Assembly: GCA_905215935.1 (NCBI GenBank)
Contig: CAJMRY010000003.1
Span: 124,001-188,000 of the forward strand
Source: an uncultured bacterium
GTDB taxonomy: Bacteria > Bacillota > Clostridia > TANB77 > CAG-508
Length of the DNA stretch: 64,000 nt
Reading direction: 5' to 3'
Position numbers and translations under genes: made by a program. The notes beneath the pieces were generated by a model that saw nothing but the letters and a program-made list of their open reading frames with translations, made no database searches and was not told the DNA's origin. Of this stretch, positions 28,346 through 39,173 are shown piece by piece (the first letter of the stretch is position 1; each line of letters begins with the position of its first letter).

Positions 28346-30027
28346 TTATATATCAAAATAATATTCTATTCTTGTATCTACTTTTACTGGACTCATATTA
28401 ATTTGACATTTAGGTTCTTGACTTATACTATCTATCTCATCATGTATAAAACCGCCTTTTTACTCTATTTATTTCATCATCAGATAAACCTTGTAACCTT
28501 AACTCTGGAATAGTTACAAAAGCTACATTTACTTGTTCTTTTCTTTCACTCCAATTACAACTTCTTTCTGGATGATTATGAATTGCAAATATTCTTCGAT
28601 TTTTATCTTGTATATATATAGGTATATTTTTCTTGTATCCATATACAGTTGCAGTAGAATAGTGAATAGTATCTCCAAAATGTTCTTTTAAAAATTCTAT
28701 TTGATTATCATTTATACTCATCAAACAATTCCTTTTAAAAAATCCTTTATCTTTTAAGATTCTACTTAAATGTGTATCTCCATAAATTAAATCTTTTATT
28801 TTATGTATAAAATATTTGTCTTCAGGAGTTAATGTTTCAAAATTTGACTTTTTTGCATTTTTTAAATCTAAATGTGAATATATTAAATTCATTAAAGATT
28901 GTAGATTAGGAATTATCATTCCCGAAAGATCTCTTACATAATGATTATTGCTATTTTCTGCAATATCAATACAATTACTATAGAATCTTATATCATCCCA
29001 TTTTAAATACTCATCTAAATCTATATCTACACCCTTTTTCTTTAATTGATGTATAAATGATTTTAGGTCTTTTGCAACTTCTCCATCTGATTTACTATTT
29101 AAAATGTTTTGAAATAAAACACCTACTAATCCGTCTTCTACTTGTGTTATCTTTGAAAAATATCCATCTTTGTATGATTGTACTCTTCTTTCTAAAAAAC
29201 TTTCTATAGTAGATAATGAAGAATGATTATATACATCTATTATTTTCTTTGGCACTTGTGACTCTTTATCAACCAATATAATACTTCCATCTTCATTTTG
29301 CATTATATTACCATTTTTATCTAATTTAGCATATTTTCTTTTATATTGTTCATCAAATCCTTTTTCTATTTTTTGACCTCTATAAATTGAATCTCTTAAT
29401 ATAAAATCTAATCTATCTACATCATAGTTTCCTTCATCATGTGATTTAAAATTTAATATATCATCTTGTATTAGATTCTTTAAAATATTTTTCAAATTAG
29501 GATTTATAGAATGTAAAACATTACCGTATCTGCTTATTTTCTAATAATATTCTTTTACCAATATCTTCATGAAAATCTCTTCTTCCTATTACTTGTACTT
29601 CCATAATATGAGAAAGTGGTAAATGTCCAATATCATGTCCACCTACTTTTATTAATTCTGCAATTAAATATAACTTTAAATTATTTTGTTCCAAATATTC
29701 TCTATAATTACAATCTGAAGTAAGATATATTAATTCTTCTAATTTTCTATTATATGTACCTTTAGAATGTTCCAAACGATTGTGATAACAATTTTTATTA
29801 CTACATATCATTTGCCCTAATTGTCCAACTCTTCCTAACCTTTGCATTGCATCTGTGTTAAAAAAATCAGCTATCTGTTTAGTATAATATATATATGGAT
29901 CATAATATTCTGATACTAGTGATAAGTCTATTTCCTTAACCAATTCAACATTTTCATCATCTAATACCCATCTAAAAAAGCTTTTTATTATTTCTTCTTT
30001 ATTTTTTAAATTGCTTAATTTATCCAT
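28346..30027 (-). CDS. HD-domain phosphohydrolase, dGTPase/SAMHD1-like (two recoding sites)
   Basis: A 559-residue HD protein. Motifs are NRLEHSKGTY (H...), GGHDIGHLPLSH (HD pair) and DVDRLDFILRD (distal Asp), as in dNTP triphosphohydrolases and related enzymes. The zero frame ends at CGG TAA (29524-29526). Skipping C joins it to the rest (KQIG-NVLHSINPN). A second CGG (28452-28454), four codons before a stop, gives a further 36 residues when skipped, ending at 28346. The first site is certain on homology; the second rests on the rule and the open frame. Confidence 0.85.
28452..28454 (-). other. CGG +1 recoding site 2, HD gene
   Basis: Zero frame AGG CGG TTT TAT ACA TGA would stop; +1 gives AGG GGT TTT ATA CAT and an open frame to 28346. 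Confidence 0.7.
29524..29526 (-). other. CGG +1 recoding site 1, HD gene
   Basis: CAG ATA CGG TAA: the codon after CGG is a stop. +1 gives ATA GGT AAT GTT TTA and the second half of the HD protein. Confidence 0.9.
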
Positions 30028-30403
30028 ATATACATCCTCTTTTCAATCTATAAATAATTTATATAATATATTTAATTCTTATTTTAGTTATATTATGCAA
30101 TATTTTTATGATTTTTGTCATTATATCACATAATGATATTATTTTTTAATATATTTATAAAATAATTGTAATAATTTCTATTAAATTTTGATGTAACTAT
30201 TTACCCAAATATTATATAATTTAAAATCTGTCCCATTAAGCCACATATTCTTTATACGTAGTTTATTGTCGAGTTTTATCTTTTTTTATATATTTTTCCA
30301 TTTTTCTGCTTATAGTATTACAAATCTGAAGCTTATTTTACAATTTCATTTCTTTTTCATTTCACTAGTACTATTTTATGTATCCCAATGTTACAATGTT
30401 TTT

Positions 30404-30483
30404 TTATACACATGCATGTGGATAATGTGGATAACCTTGTGAATAATTGATATATAAGTACTTTTTTGTTGTTTTTATTCACA
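30404..30483. other. Cluster of five DnaA-box matches (possible origin element)
   Basis: Five exact TTATNCACA matches in 80 bp: TTATACACA 30404-30412, TGTGGATAA 30417-30425 and 30426-30434 (adjacent), TGTGAATAA 30438-30446, TTATTCACA 30475-30483. They lie in a very AT-rich gene-free stretch (30028-30639). This resembles an oriC or another DnaA-binding region. dnaA and dnaN are not in the window. Confidence 0.5.
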
Positions 30484-30639
30484 TAGTTTTCAACATATGC
30501 AGTTGCTGTAAAACAATAATATTTATTGTTAAATTATGTTTATCAAATAAACATTTGCTTATTATTCATTTTAATATATTCATCACTAAAGATATTTATA
30601 AATATTTTCCCAAAATCTATTTTTTCTATTTATAATAAG

Positions 30640-30676
30640 ATCCCATTATTTAGTTTGTACATCTAAATAATGGGAT
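30640..30676 (-). terminator. Terminator after the DUF1294 gene
   Basis: ATCCCATTATTTAG and CTAAATAATGGGAT arms directly past the recoded DUF1294 stop; its position supports that stop. Confidence 0.8.
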
Positions 30677-30681
30677 TTTCT

Positions 30682-30988
30682 TTAAAAAATATATAACTTT
30701 AAATATATTAGAATAATAATCTCAGAAATTAATATAACAGGAAATCCTATAACAAATTGTAATTTTTTTGTTTTATGTCTAAAAGTATACATTCCTGCAA
30801 TTCCTCCAATTCCTCCTCCTAATAATACAAGCATAAATAATGTTGCCTCTTTAATTCTCCACGAACCGATTTTTAGCTTTACGTTTATCTATCCACATAG
30901 TTAAAAAGGCTATTAAATTGATTGCTATAAAATAAATTATTATATTTCTTAAATTAAATATATTAGTCAAATTTATTGCTGGACTCAT
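30682..30988 (-). CDS. DUF1294 membrane protein, visible only with recoding
   Basis: A 101-residue protein found by applying the CGG rule to an apparently empty stretch. The zero frame gives 40 residues (MSPAINLTNIFNL..., one membrane helix, WIDKRKAKN) then CGG and a stop 5 codons later. Skipping C at 30868 gives GSWRIKEATLFMLVLLGG, then IGGIAGMYTFRHKTKK and a last hydrophobic segment. The SWRI...LLGG...FRHKTKK pattern is the DUF1294 family. GAGAGGG precedes ATG 30988. The terminator at 30640-30676 begins just past its stop. Confidence 0.85.
30866..30868 (-). other. CGG +1 recoding site, DUF1294 gene
   Basis: Zero frame AAA AAT CGG TTC; +1 gives AAA AAT GGT TCG TGG (K-N-G-S-W), the conserved family motif. 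Confidence 0.9.
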
Positions 30989-31209
30989 TTTTTTCCCTCT
31001 CTTTTTTTAAGTGTTACACTTTAGTAAGAATATAAATTCTATTTCTTTCAATGTATATAAATTTTTATTTTTTACAAATATGCCAAAAACACATTTTAAA
31101 ATTACAAAATATTTCTTACTAAATTGTAACTTATAAGTATTATTATTTTCACATATAATTAGTAAAATCTATATTTAAACTTAATATAAACATTCTAATT
31201 CTTAATAAC

Positions 31210-34200
31210 TTACCCAAATAAACTCATTTGATTACTTTGGCTCATTCCTTCTAAAACTCCTACACTCTTTAAAGTTTCTACAGCAACTTTACCAATTTTA
31301 GATCTAATTTTCATATCATCAATAGACATAAATTTGCCTTCTTTTGCAGCATTATATATTCCTTCTGCATCAATTGGTCCAAGTCCTGGAATAGCACTTA
31401 ATGGTGGACGAATTCCGTCTTCTTCCATTATAAATTTTTCATGATGAGATAAGTATAAATCTATCGGTAAGAAATTAATTCCTCTTTCATACATTTCTAA
31501 AACAAGTTCTAGAACTGGATACATTTCTTTATCTTTATTCTGAGCATTATTACCTTCTAAATCTATCTCCTTCATTTTATTTTTTACTTTTTCTTTTCCA
31601 TGACACATTATTTCACTATCAAATTGTTTTGCTCTTATAGAAAAGTATGCTGAATAATATGCTTTAGGAATATGTACTTTAAACCAAGCAATTCTAAATG
31701 CCATTGTTACATATGCTGCGGCATGAGCTTTAGGGAACATGTATTTTATCTTTTCACAAGATTTAATATACCAATCAGGAACATTATGTTCTTTCATTAA
31801 AGCTTTATATTCTTCCCATTTTGCAGGATCTTTTAATGCTTTTCCCTTACGTACAGTTTCCATTATTTTAAATGCAGGATTTGGTGGCAAACCTTGTTTT
31901 ATTAAATAAATCATAATGTCATCTCTACAACATATAGCTTCATTTAATGTAACTGTTCCTTCCTCAATTAAACTTTGTGCATTTCCTAGCCACACATCTG
32001 TACCATGTGATAAACCTGAAATACGAATTAATTCATCAAAAGTCTTTGGTCTTGTATCTAAAAGCATTCCGTCTTACGAATTTTGTTCCAAACTCTGGAA
32101 CACCAAAACTTCCAACTTGCGAATTTATTTGTTCAGGAGTTACACCTAAAGCTTCTGTGGAACTAAAAATTGACATTGTATCTGGATCATCTAATGGTAT
32201 TTTTTGTGGGTCAACACCTGTTATATCTTGAAGCATACGAATAATAGTAGGATCATCATGACCTAAGATATCTAGTTTAAGTAAGTTTTGGTCAATAGAG
32301 TGATAATCAAAATGTGTTGTTATAATATCTGAATTTGGATCATCTGCTGGATGTTGTACAGGTGTGAATTCATATATCTCTCTTCCTTTTGGAACAACTA
32401 TAATACCTCCTGGATGCTGTCCAGTTGTTCTTTTTATACCAGTACATCCGGCTTGCTATTCTTAATACTTCTGCATTATTTACAGGAACTCCTCTTTCTT
32501 CATAATATTTTTTTACATATCCGGAATGCAGTTTTATCTGCAACAGTACCAACTGTTCCTGCTTTAAATGTAGTTCCTTTTCCAAAAATTACTTCTGTAT
32601 ATCTGTGTGCTTTTGCTTGATATTCACCAGAGAAATTAAGGTCAATATCTGGCTCTTTATCTCCGTTAAATCCGAAGGAAAGTTTCAAAAGGAATATCCA
32701 TTCCATCTTTATCTAATTTATGACCACATTTTGGACAATCCTTATCTGGAAGGTCAAACCCATTTTTATAACCATAATCACTAAAATCTGAATATTTACA
32801 ATTCGGACATCTATAATGTGCTGGAAGAGAATTAACTTCTGTAATACCAGTCATATTAGCAACAAATGATGAACCAACAGATCCACGAGAACCTACTAAA
32901 TATCCATCTTCATTAGATTTCCATACCAGTTTTTGTGCAATAATATACATAACTGAGAATCCATTTTTTATAATTGAATCTAGTTCTTTTTGTAATCTAT
33001 TTGCAACTATTTCTGGAAGTTCTTCTCCATATAATTCATGTGCTTTAGTATATGCAATATCTTTAATTGTTTGCTCACAATTATCAATATATGGTGGACA
33101 CTTTTCAGGTGATATTGGGCTTATTCTTTCACACATATCTGCTATTTTATTTGTGTTTGTTACAACAACTTCATATGCCTTTTCTTCTCCTAAATATTCA
33201 AATTCTTTAAGCATCTCTTCTGTAGTTCTTAAATACAGTGGTGCTTGCTGATCTGCGTCATCAAAACCTTGTCCTGCCATTAAAATTCTTCTATAAATCT
33301 CATCTTGTGGATCCATAAAATGTACGTCACATGTTGCAACTACTAGTTTTCCTAATTTTTCTCCTAAATGTACTATTTTTTCATTTATTTCTTCTAGTGC
33401 TTTTGTATCTGGTACAGTTTCATTTCTAACCATAAACATATTATTTCCTATTGGTTGAATTTCTAAATAATCGTAATCTTTTGCTATATCTTCTATTTCT
33501 TCATCTGATTTACCAGCAATAATTGCTCTATATAATTCACCCGCTTCACAAGCACTACCAAGTATTAATCCTTCCGAATATTTTTTATATATAGATTTTA
33601 AAATACGAGGTTTTTTATAAAAATAGTGCAAATGTGAAAGAGATATTAATTTATATAAGTTTTTAAGTCCTACATAATTTTTAGCAAGTATTATTGCATG
33701 GTAGCTTGGAAGTCTTTTGTAATCTGCATTACCTGAATTTAATTTATCTATATCATCAACAGTTTTTACACCTTTTTCTTTAAGCATATCAAACATTACA
33801 TTTAATACTTTTACTGTTGTATCCACATCATCTAGAGCTCTATGTGCTACTTCTACCTTTATGCCTAAATTTTCTGCAATGATTCCAAGTTTATATTTTT
33901 TATATTCTGGAAAAAGTTCTTTAGCAAGCCTTAAAGTATCTAAGTATGTGTTATCTAAAGTAAGCCCTAATTCTTTTGCATTATATTTTAAAAATCCAAT
34001 ATCAAAATCTGCATTATGTGCAACTAAAACACTATCTCCAACAAATTCTATAATCTTAGGCATAACTGTTTCTATTGTTTCAGCGTTTCTTACCATATCA
34101 TCTGTTATATGTGTTACTTCAATTACTCTTTGTGGAATTGGCTTTTCTGGATTTACAAAGCATGAAAATTCATCAATTACTTCTCCATTTTTTACTTTCA

Positions 34201-35627
34201 TTATACCAACTTCTGTAATTTTTTCTGTTCTAAAAGAAAATCCTGTGGTTTCTAAATCTAGAACACAATAAGTTGTGTCTATATCTTGTCCTTTTGGAAA
34301 AGATACTGAAGGTACTCTATCTGGTACTAAATATGCTTCCACACCATAAATCACCTTCATATCTGGATTATCAAAACCTAATAACTTATGTGCTTCTGGG
34401 AATGCTTGTACCACTCCATGATCTGTTATCGCAATAGATTTCATTCCCCATTTCATTGCACGTTTTATTAAATCTTTTGCAGATGTCATTCCATCCATTT
34501 GACTCATTTGAGTGTGCATATGAAGTTCTACTCTTTTTACTTTTGCTTCATCTTTTCTTTCCTGCTTTTTCATTCCAGCTGTTTCTACAATTGTATTTGC
34601 AATAACTCCAAGTTCTTTTGCAAACGGATCAAATTGTGCAGTACCGCCAATTTTTACCCCTTTGGCAGATTTTATTCTTCCGAGAAACAGCTTTAAATTT
34701 ATCTTTTTCTATAAAGGCTTTACAAGTAATTGTACTTGTTCCATCATATAAGTCAAACATAAATAAAAATTTACCAGTTTTTAGTTCTCTTGAATCTGTA
34801 TTAATTACTTCTCCTTCAAGGGATATTTTTCCACTATCTATAGAAATATCTATTACCTTTACTAATGGATCTTTTATATTTTGATTTCTTCCTAATATTA
34901 AAGGTGTTATTTCTTCTGGTTCTTCTGATTTTTTGTCTTTACTTTCATGTTTATCTTCTTGTTTATTATTATTTGTAACTTGCCTATTTGAATCAGTTTT
35001 AGATTCTTGCATGCTAGGTTCTATTTTCTCTTTTTCTGGCTTATCTTCTTTCATATTGTCTAGTATATTAGATTTCTCTTGAACCTTTTTTATTACATTT
35101 TCTTGTAACTTTTGTCTATATTCTAAAGCTTTTACTTTTTCTTCTTCTGAATCATTATCTATATATTTTATTTTTAATTTCTGATTAAACACATCAAATA
35201 TTAAATCTGATAGAATTTTATCCATATTCCCACCATAAAGTATATCTGAACCTGATAATTTTAATCTAACATTTAAATTATTTCCATCTAAATCTAATAT
35301 ACAATTTCTTAATAAAGCTTTAGTAAGAGGATGTTTATATGACAAATAATCTAAAATATCATCCCACTCACTTAAAAAATCATTTTTTATTCCCTCTATA
35401 TAACTAATATGTATTAATGCATCTTTAAGCATAAATCTTTTAATTAAATATTTCTCAAAAGCTCCAACATCTTTTACTTTTATAGGTTTATCTGATAAAA
35501 TATTAACTTCTAATTTATTCGTCTTTTTATATAAATTTATAGATTTTATTTTCGTATTTATAATATCGCTATTTATTTCAAAATCTTTAAAGATTTCTTT
35601 TAGCATTTTTTCTTGTGCATCAGCCAT
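31210..35627 (-). CDS. polC: DNA polymerase III alpha subunit, PolC type (five recoding sites)
   Basis: The replicative polymerase of low-GC Gram-positives, about 1470 residues. An N-terminal and OB region is followed by a PHP domain (VELHMHTQMSQMDG, AITDHGVVQAFPEAH) interrupted by a DnaQ-like 3'-5' exonuclease (CVLDLETTGFSF, HNADFDIGFL, HRALDDV). The catalytic core includes PDIDLNFSGEYQ, then GTVADKTAFGYVKKYYEE, SGCTGIKRTTGQHPGG and VRGMLLDTRPKTFDEL. I chose ATG 35627 (GGAGGGTG upstream). In-frame CGG codons at 34680, 32672, 32521, 32448 and 32069 must each shift +1; only then is one frame open from start to stop. Because it is essential, shifting must be efficient. Confidence 0.95.
32069..32071 (-). 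other. CGG +1 recoding site 5, polC
   Basis: GTA AGA CGG AAT; +1 gives GTA AGA GGA ATG CTT (V-R-G-M-L), the conserved VRGMLLDTRP motif. Confidence 0.95.
32448..32450 (-). other. CGG +1 recoding site 4, polC
   Basis: GCA AGC CGG ATG; +1 gives GCA AGC GGA TGT ACT (A-S-G-C-T), then GIKRTTGQHPGG. Confidence 0.95.
32521..32523 (-). other. CGG +1 recoding site 3, polC
   Basis: GCA TTC CGG ATA; +1 gives GCA TTC GGA TAT GTA (A-F-G-Y-V), a conserved PolC motif. Confidence 0.95.
32672..32674 (-). other. CGG +1 recoding site 2, polC
   Basis: CTT CGG ATT TAA stops; +1 gives CTT GGA TTT AAC GGA (L-G-F-N-G), then DKEPDIDLNFSGEYQ. Confidence 0.96.
34680..34682 (-). other. CGG +1 recoding site 1, polC
   Basis: GTT TCT CGG AAG; +1 gives GTT TCT GGA AGA ATA (V-S-G-R-I) and joins the OB region to the PHP domain. 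Confidence 0.9.
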
Positions 35628-35667
35628 ATTCTTTATTACACCCTCCAAAAAGATATTGTATTATAAT

Positions 35668-36126
35668 TTATACAATAGAATTTAATTTATCATATACAGT
35701 TTTAACATCTTCAATGTTATGTATAGTAATACCATTATTTATTCCATTTTCTGCATTTGTATTAATTATTATATCTCCCAAATTAAAGAATGTTTGTAAT
35801 AAACTTTGTACATATTTTATTTCTTTTACATTCTCGTATTTAATATATTTATTTTCTACATTTATAAAATTTGAATTAAATATTAATTTATCTTCATAAA
35901 ATTCATATTCTGTTGATTCATATCTTTGTCTTGCAAACAATAATACAACACCCATAACTACAGCTATTATTCCTATAGAAATTAAGTAAACTATTAAAGT
36001 TTTATATATTATAGATGGTATTAACATTAATATAAGTAATAATAATAATATTGAACCTCTATGACATATTTCATATATAATTCTAAATCTTGGTTTTATT
36101 TTTAATAGTACATTTTTTTCTTGCAT
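35668..36126 (-). CDS. Small membrane protein with bacterial PH-like domain
   Basis: A 152-residue protein with two adjacent membrane helices (about residues 22-65) followed by a soluble beta domain (YEFYEDKLIFNS, IKYENVKEIKYVQ, FNLGDIIINT). This is the pattern of the bPH2/DUF304 family. The role is unknown. It sits between rseP and polC on the same strand. Confidence 0.7.
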   Translation of the reverse strand: MQEKNVLLKIKPRFRIIYEICHRGSILLLLLILMLIPSIIYKTLIVYLISIGIIAVVMGVVLLFARQRYESTEYEFYEDKLIFNSNFINVENKYIKYENVKEIKYVQSLLQTFFNLGDIIINTNAENGINNGITIHNIEDVKTVYDKLNSIV

Positions 36127-36203
36127 TTTACTCTTATATGCTAATTCTAATAATTAACATATTTCCTCCTTTTTATTAATATATTTTAAGTTTAAATATT
36201 AAT

Positions 36204-37462
36204 CTAAAATATTCTTAGTATATCATTATATGTTATATATATAGATAAAGCTATAAGTATATAAAACCCTAACATTTGTATTGACATTTCTGTTTTTTCT
36301 TTTAAAGGCTTTCTTCTAATCCATTCTACTAATAAAATTACTATTTTTCCTCCATCAAGTGGTGGGAAGGGAAGTAAGTTAGTAACACCTAAAGATAAAG
36401 ATATTAATGAGATAATATAAATATAATCTTTTATTCCTTCAGTATTTGAAACTACACTTGAAATTCCTACTGGACCCATCAGCTGTTCTGTTGATACCTT
36501 ACCAGTAAAAAGCTGTTTTAAATTATCTAAAATAGAAAAACTAAAATCTATTGTAGAATTAAAAGCATAATATATTTTATTCATAAGTGTATTTTCAGCA
36601 ATCTTTAAATTAACTCCTAAGTAATATTGTGATTTTTCTGCAGGATTAATAGTAAGCTCTTTTTCTTCCCCATGTCTTTCTACTAAAATTTTAAAATCTG
36701 ATTCTTTATTTTCATTAATCAAATTTATTAGTTTATTTACATTATCTTTTACATCTTCTCCATTTACTTTTAATATAACATCATTTACTTCTACCCCTTG
36801 TTCTTTAGCAGGTGTTCCTTCACCGAATAGCTACAACTTTTGTAGAATCTCCTTCTTTTAAGTATATTCCTGTTTCTTTATACTTTACTTCATTTGGAAT
36901 TATTTCATATTCTAATAAATCACCATCTCTTTTTACTAGAACTTTTACCTTTTCTCCTTTAGAATTTGAAATTTGCTCATTAATATCTTCCTGATTAATT
37001 ACTTTTTTTCCATTTATTTTTTTAATTTCATCATTAACTTGTAACCCAGAAATTTGTGCATTATAACCATCTACTAATGAGTCTATTTTATTAGTAGTAA
37101 AATTAGTATTTGTTGTCATTAATCCAAAATATATAATTAGTGCAAATATAATATTTACCATACCGACCAGCTAATACTATAGCTATTCTTCTTGGAATTG
37201 AGGCTTTACTAAAAGAACCCTCTTTTAAAGAGCGTTCTTCTTCACCTTCCATGCTTACAAATCCCCCTAAAGGGATTAATCTTAATGCATATTTTGTTTC
37301 TTTTCCTTGTTTTTTCCAAATTGTAGGACCAAATCCAAGTGCAAATTCATTTACTTTAACCTTGCAAAGTTTAGCAACAATAAAATGTCCACCTTCATGA
37401 ATAAAGACTAATAATCCTAAAAGAAATATAATTTTCACAGTATTTATAATAAAATTAAGCAT
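36204..37462 (-). CDS. rseP: RIP metalloprotease RseP/SpoIVFB-type (two recoding sites)
   Basis: A 418-residue site-2 protease of the membrane. It has the zinc motif HEGGH near the N-terminus (FIHEGGHFIVAK), a PDZ domain in the middle (INGKKVINQEDI, VNDVILKVNGEDV suggests a second), and the C-terminal LDGGK with nearby NLLPFPPLDGG. I chose ATG 37462, 9 nt after GGAGG; the upstream ATG 37480 overlaps that site. CGGs at 37163 and 36823 break the frame and are rescued by +1 shifts (LAGGMVN and AIGEGTPA). Next to cdsA and uppS as in many bacteria, though dxr is missing. Confidence 0.92.
36823..36825 (-). other. CGG +1 recoding site 2, rseP
   Basis: GCT ATT CGG TGA: stop directly after CGG. +1 gives ATT GGT GAA GGA ACA (I-G-E-G-T), the start of a PDZ-type segment. 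Confidence 0.92.
37163..37165 (-). other. CGG +1 recoding site 1, rseP
   Basis: GCT GGT CGG TAT; +1 gives GCT GGT GGT ATG GTA (A-G-G-M-V), in the conserved segment after IPRRIAIVLAG. Confidence 0.92.
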
Positions 37463-37624
37463 ATATTGCATTTCCTCCATTATTATAAATTTATTAAAAC
37501 AAAATTTAATATTTATCTATACAGTTTACTAAAAACTCTCACTAGCCTATCAAAGTTTAATATATTTATAAATCATATTACATAAACACTAATTAAATAA
37601 TCTATAATCCAGCTAAAAAATAAC

Positions 37625-38432
37625 TTATATTACAAACAATAATAAAAAATAAGCAAATGGCGCTATAAATATTAAACTATCTATTCTATCTAACATTCCA
37701 CCATGTCCTGGAAGTAAATTACTAAAATCCTTAATTCCTACATATCTTTTTATACTGGATGCTGAAAAGTCTCCAATTTGACCTATTATACTTAATAAAA
37801 TAGATATGCCTGCTATATATAAATAATTAATATTCATTCCTAAATATGTATTAATAATTAATGTATAGATTAATGTCAAAGCCGCCTGACCAACTATTCC
37901 GCCTATACAACCTTCTATAGATTTATTAGGACTAATTTGGCTAAACTTATGTTTTCCAATTGATTTTCCTACTATATATGCAAATATATCGGTTCCCCAT
38001 GCAGCAATTATCATGTACCATACAAGTAACTTTCCATTCTCTGAACCCATAAGTAATGGCATATACATTAAAAATAATGGTATATAACAAATACCAAATA
38101 AAGTAATTGCAATATCTTTAATTGTAGTTTTCATATTAGAAATAATAACTTGTATAAATAGCAGTAATATACTAGTTGGAACTAATATACCTATTGTTAT
38201 AATTATATACTGCCTTGGTACAATATGTATTAATGATATTAAAGCACATGCTAAATATCCGAAGCCAATATACTGGATTTGCTTTTCCTTTAAAACTGTC
38301 GAAATATTCATGTAAACTCATTGCTGCAATTATTGCAAATAAAAAATCTATTAAATATATATTTCCAAATATAAACACAATAATAACAATTGGTAATCCT
38401 ATTACTGTTGTTAATATACGATTTAAATTCAT
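37625..38432 (-). CDS. cdsA: Phosphatidate cytidylyltransferase (recoded)
   Basis: A 268-residue polytopic membrane enzyme that makes CDP-diacylglycerol from phosphatidic acid and CTP. The signature SSIKRYVGIKDFSNLLPGHG then GMLDRID is near the C-terminus. The zero frame breaks at CGG 38259-38261 after YWL; +1 gives Y-W-L-G-Y-L-A and the rest. It begins 4 nt after the recoded uppS stop, indicating one operon. Confidence 0.95.
38259..38261 (-). other. CGG +1 recoding site, cdsA
   Basis: TGG CTT CGG ATA; +1 gives TGG CTT GGA TAT TTA (W-L-G-Y-L). Confidence 0.93.
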
Positions 38433-38435
38433 TTA

Positions 38436-39162
38436 TTATTTTCCTCCAAATTTTCTATTTCTAACTTCATAATTTTTTATTGCTTTACCGTAAATCCTCT
38501 TCTGAAAATTCTGGCCAGTATTTATTATCAAAGTAAAACTCTGTATAAGCTATTTGCCAAGGTAAAAAATTACTTGTTCTTAATTCTCCGCTTGTTCTTA
38601 TTAATAAATCTGGATCTGGCTGTCCTTTTGTATATAAATAATTTGATATTAATTCTTCATTTATATCTTCTATTTTTATATTATCATTTTTAATTTCCTC
38701 TGCAATTTTTTTAATAGCATATGTTATTTCTGCTCTTCCGCCATAATTAAAAGCAATATTTAAAGTTAGACCAGTATTTGCTTTAGTTCTCTCTACAGCC
38801 TTATTTATGCTGTTTTGCATTCCTTTAGAAAGTACTGAAATATCACCTAATACTTTAATTTTTATATTTTCTGTATCTGCTCTTTTTGAAAAATCATTTA
38901 AATAATTCTGAAGTAATATCATTAAAGCCCCAACTTCTTCTTTACTTCTTTTCCAATTTTCTGTAGAAAAAGCATATACTGTTAGATATTTAATTCCTAT
39001 ATTGTTACAATATTTTGAAATTTTTTCTAAATTTTCTGCTCCTTTTTTATGTCCTTCTTTTATTTCTAAGTTATTTTCTTTTGCCCATCTTCTATTTCCA
39101 TCCATAATTATAGCAATATGTTCTGGATAACTATTGTTCTTCTTGGGATTGGTATTACTCAT
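38436..39162 (-). CDS. uppS: Undecaprenyl pyrophosphate synthase (recoded C-terminus)
   Basis: A 241-residue cis-prenyltransferase. Motifs are IIMDGNRRWAKEN, YLTVYAFSTENWKR, FNYGGRAEI and DLLIRTSGELRTSNF with WPEF. The zero frame ends at CGG TAA (38488-38490) inside the last conserved segment; +1 gives EEDLG-KAIKNYEVRNRKFGGK, the normal family C-terminus. The restored stop falls 4 nt before cdsA. It makes the lipid carrier for cell-wall precursors, the same lipid that the DUF368 protein probably recycles. Confidence 0.96.
38488..38490 (-). other. CGG +1 recoding site, uppS
   Basis: GAT TTA CGG TAA; +1 gives GAT TTA GGT AAA GCA (D-L-G-K-A) and 16 more codons with the RNRKFGG ending. Confidence 0.94.
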
Positions 39163-39173
39163 ATTTTTCTCCT

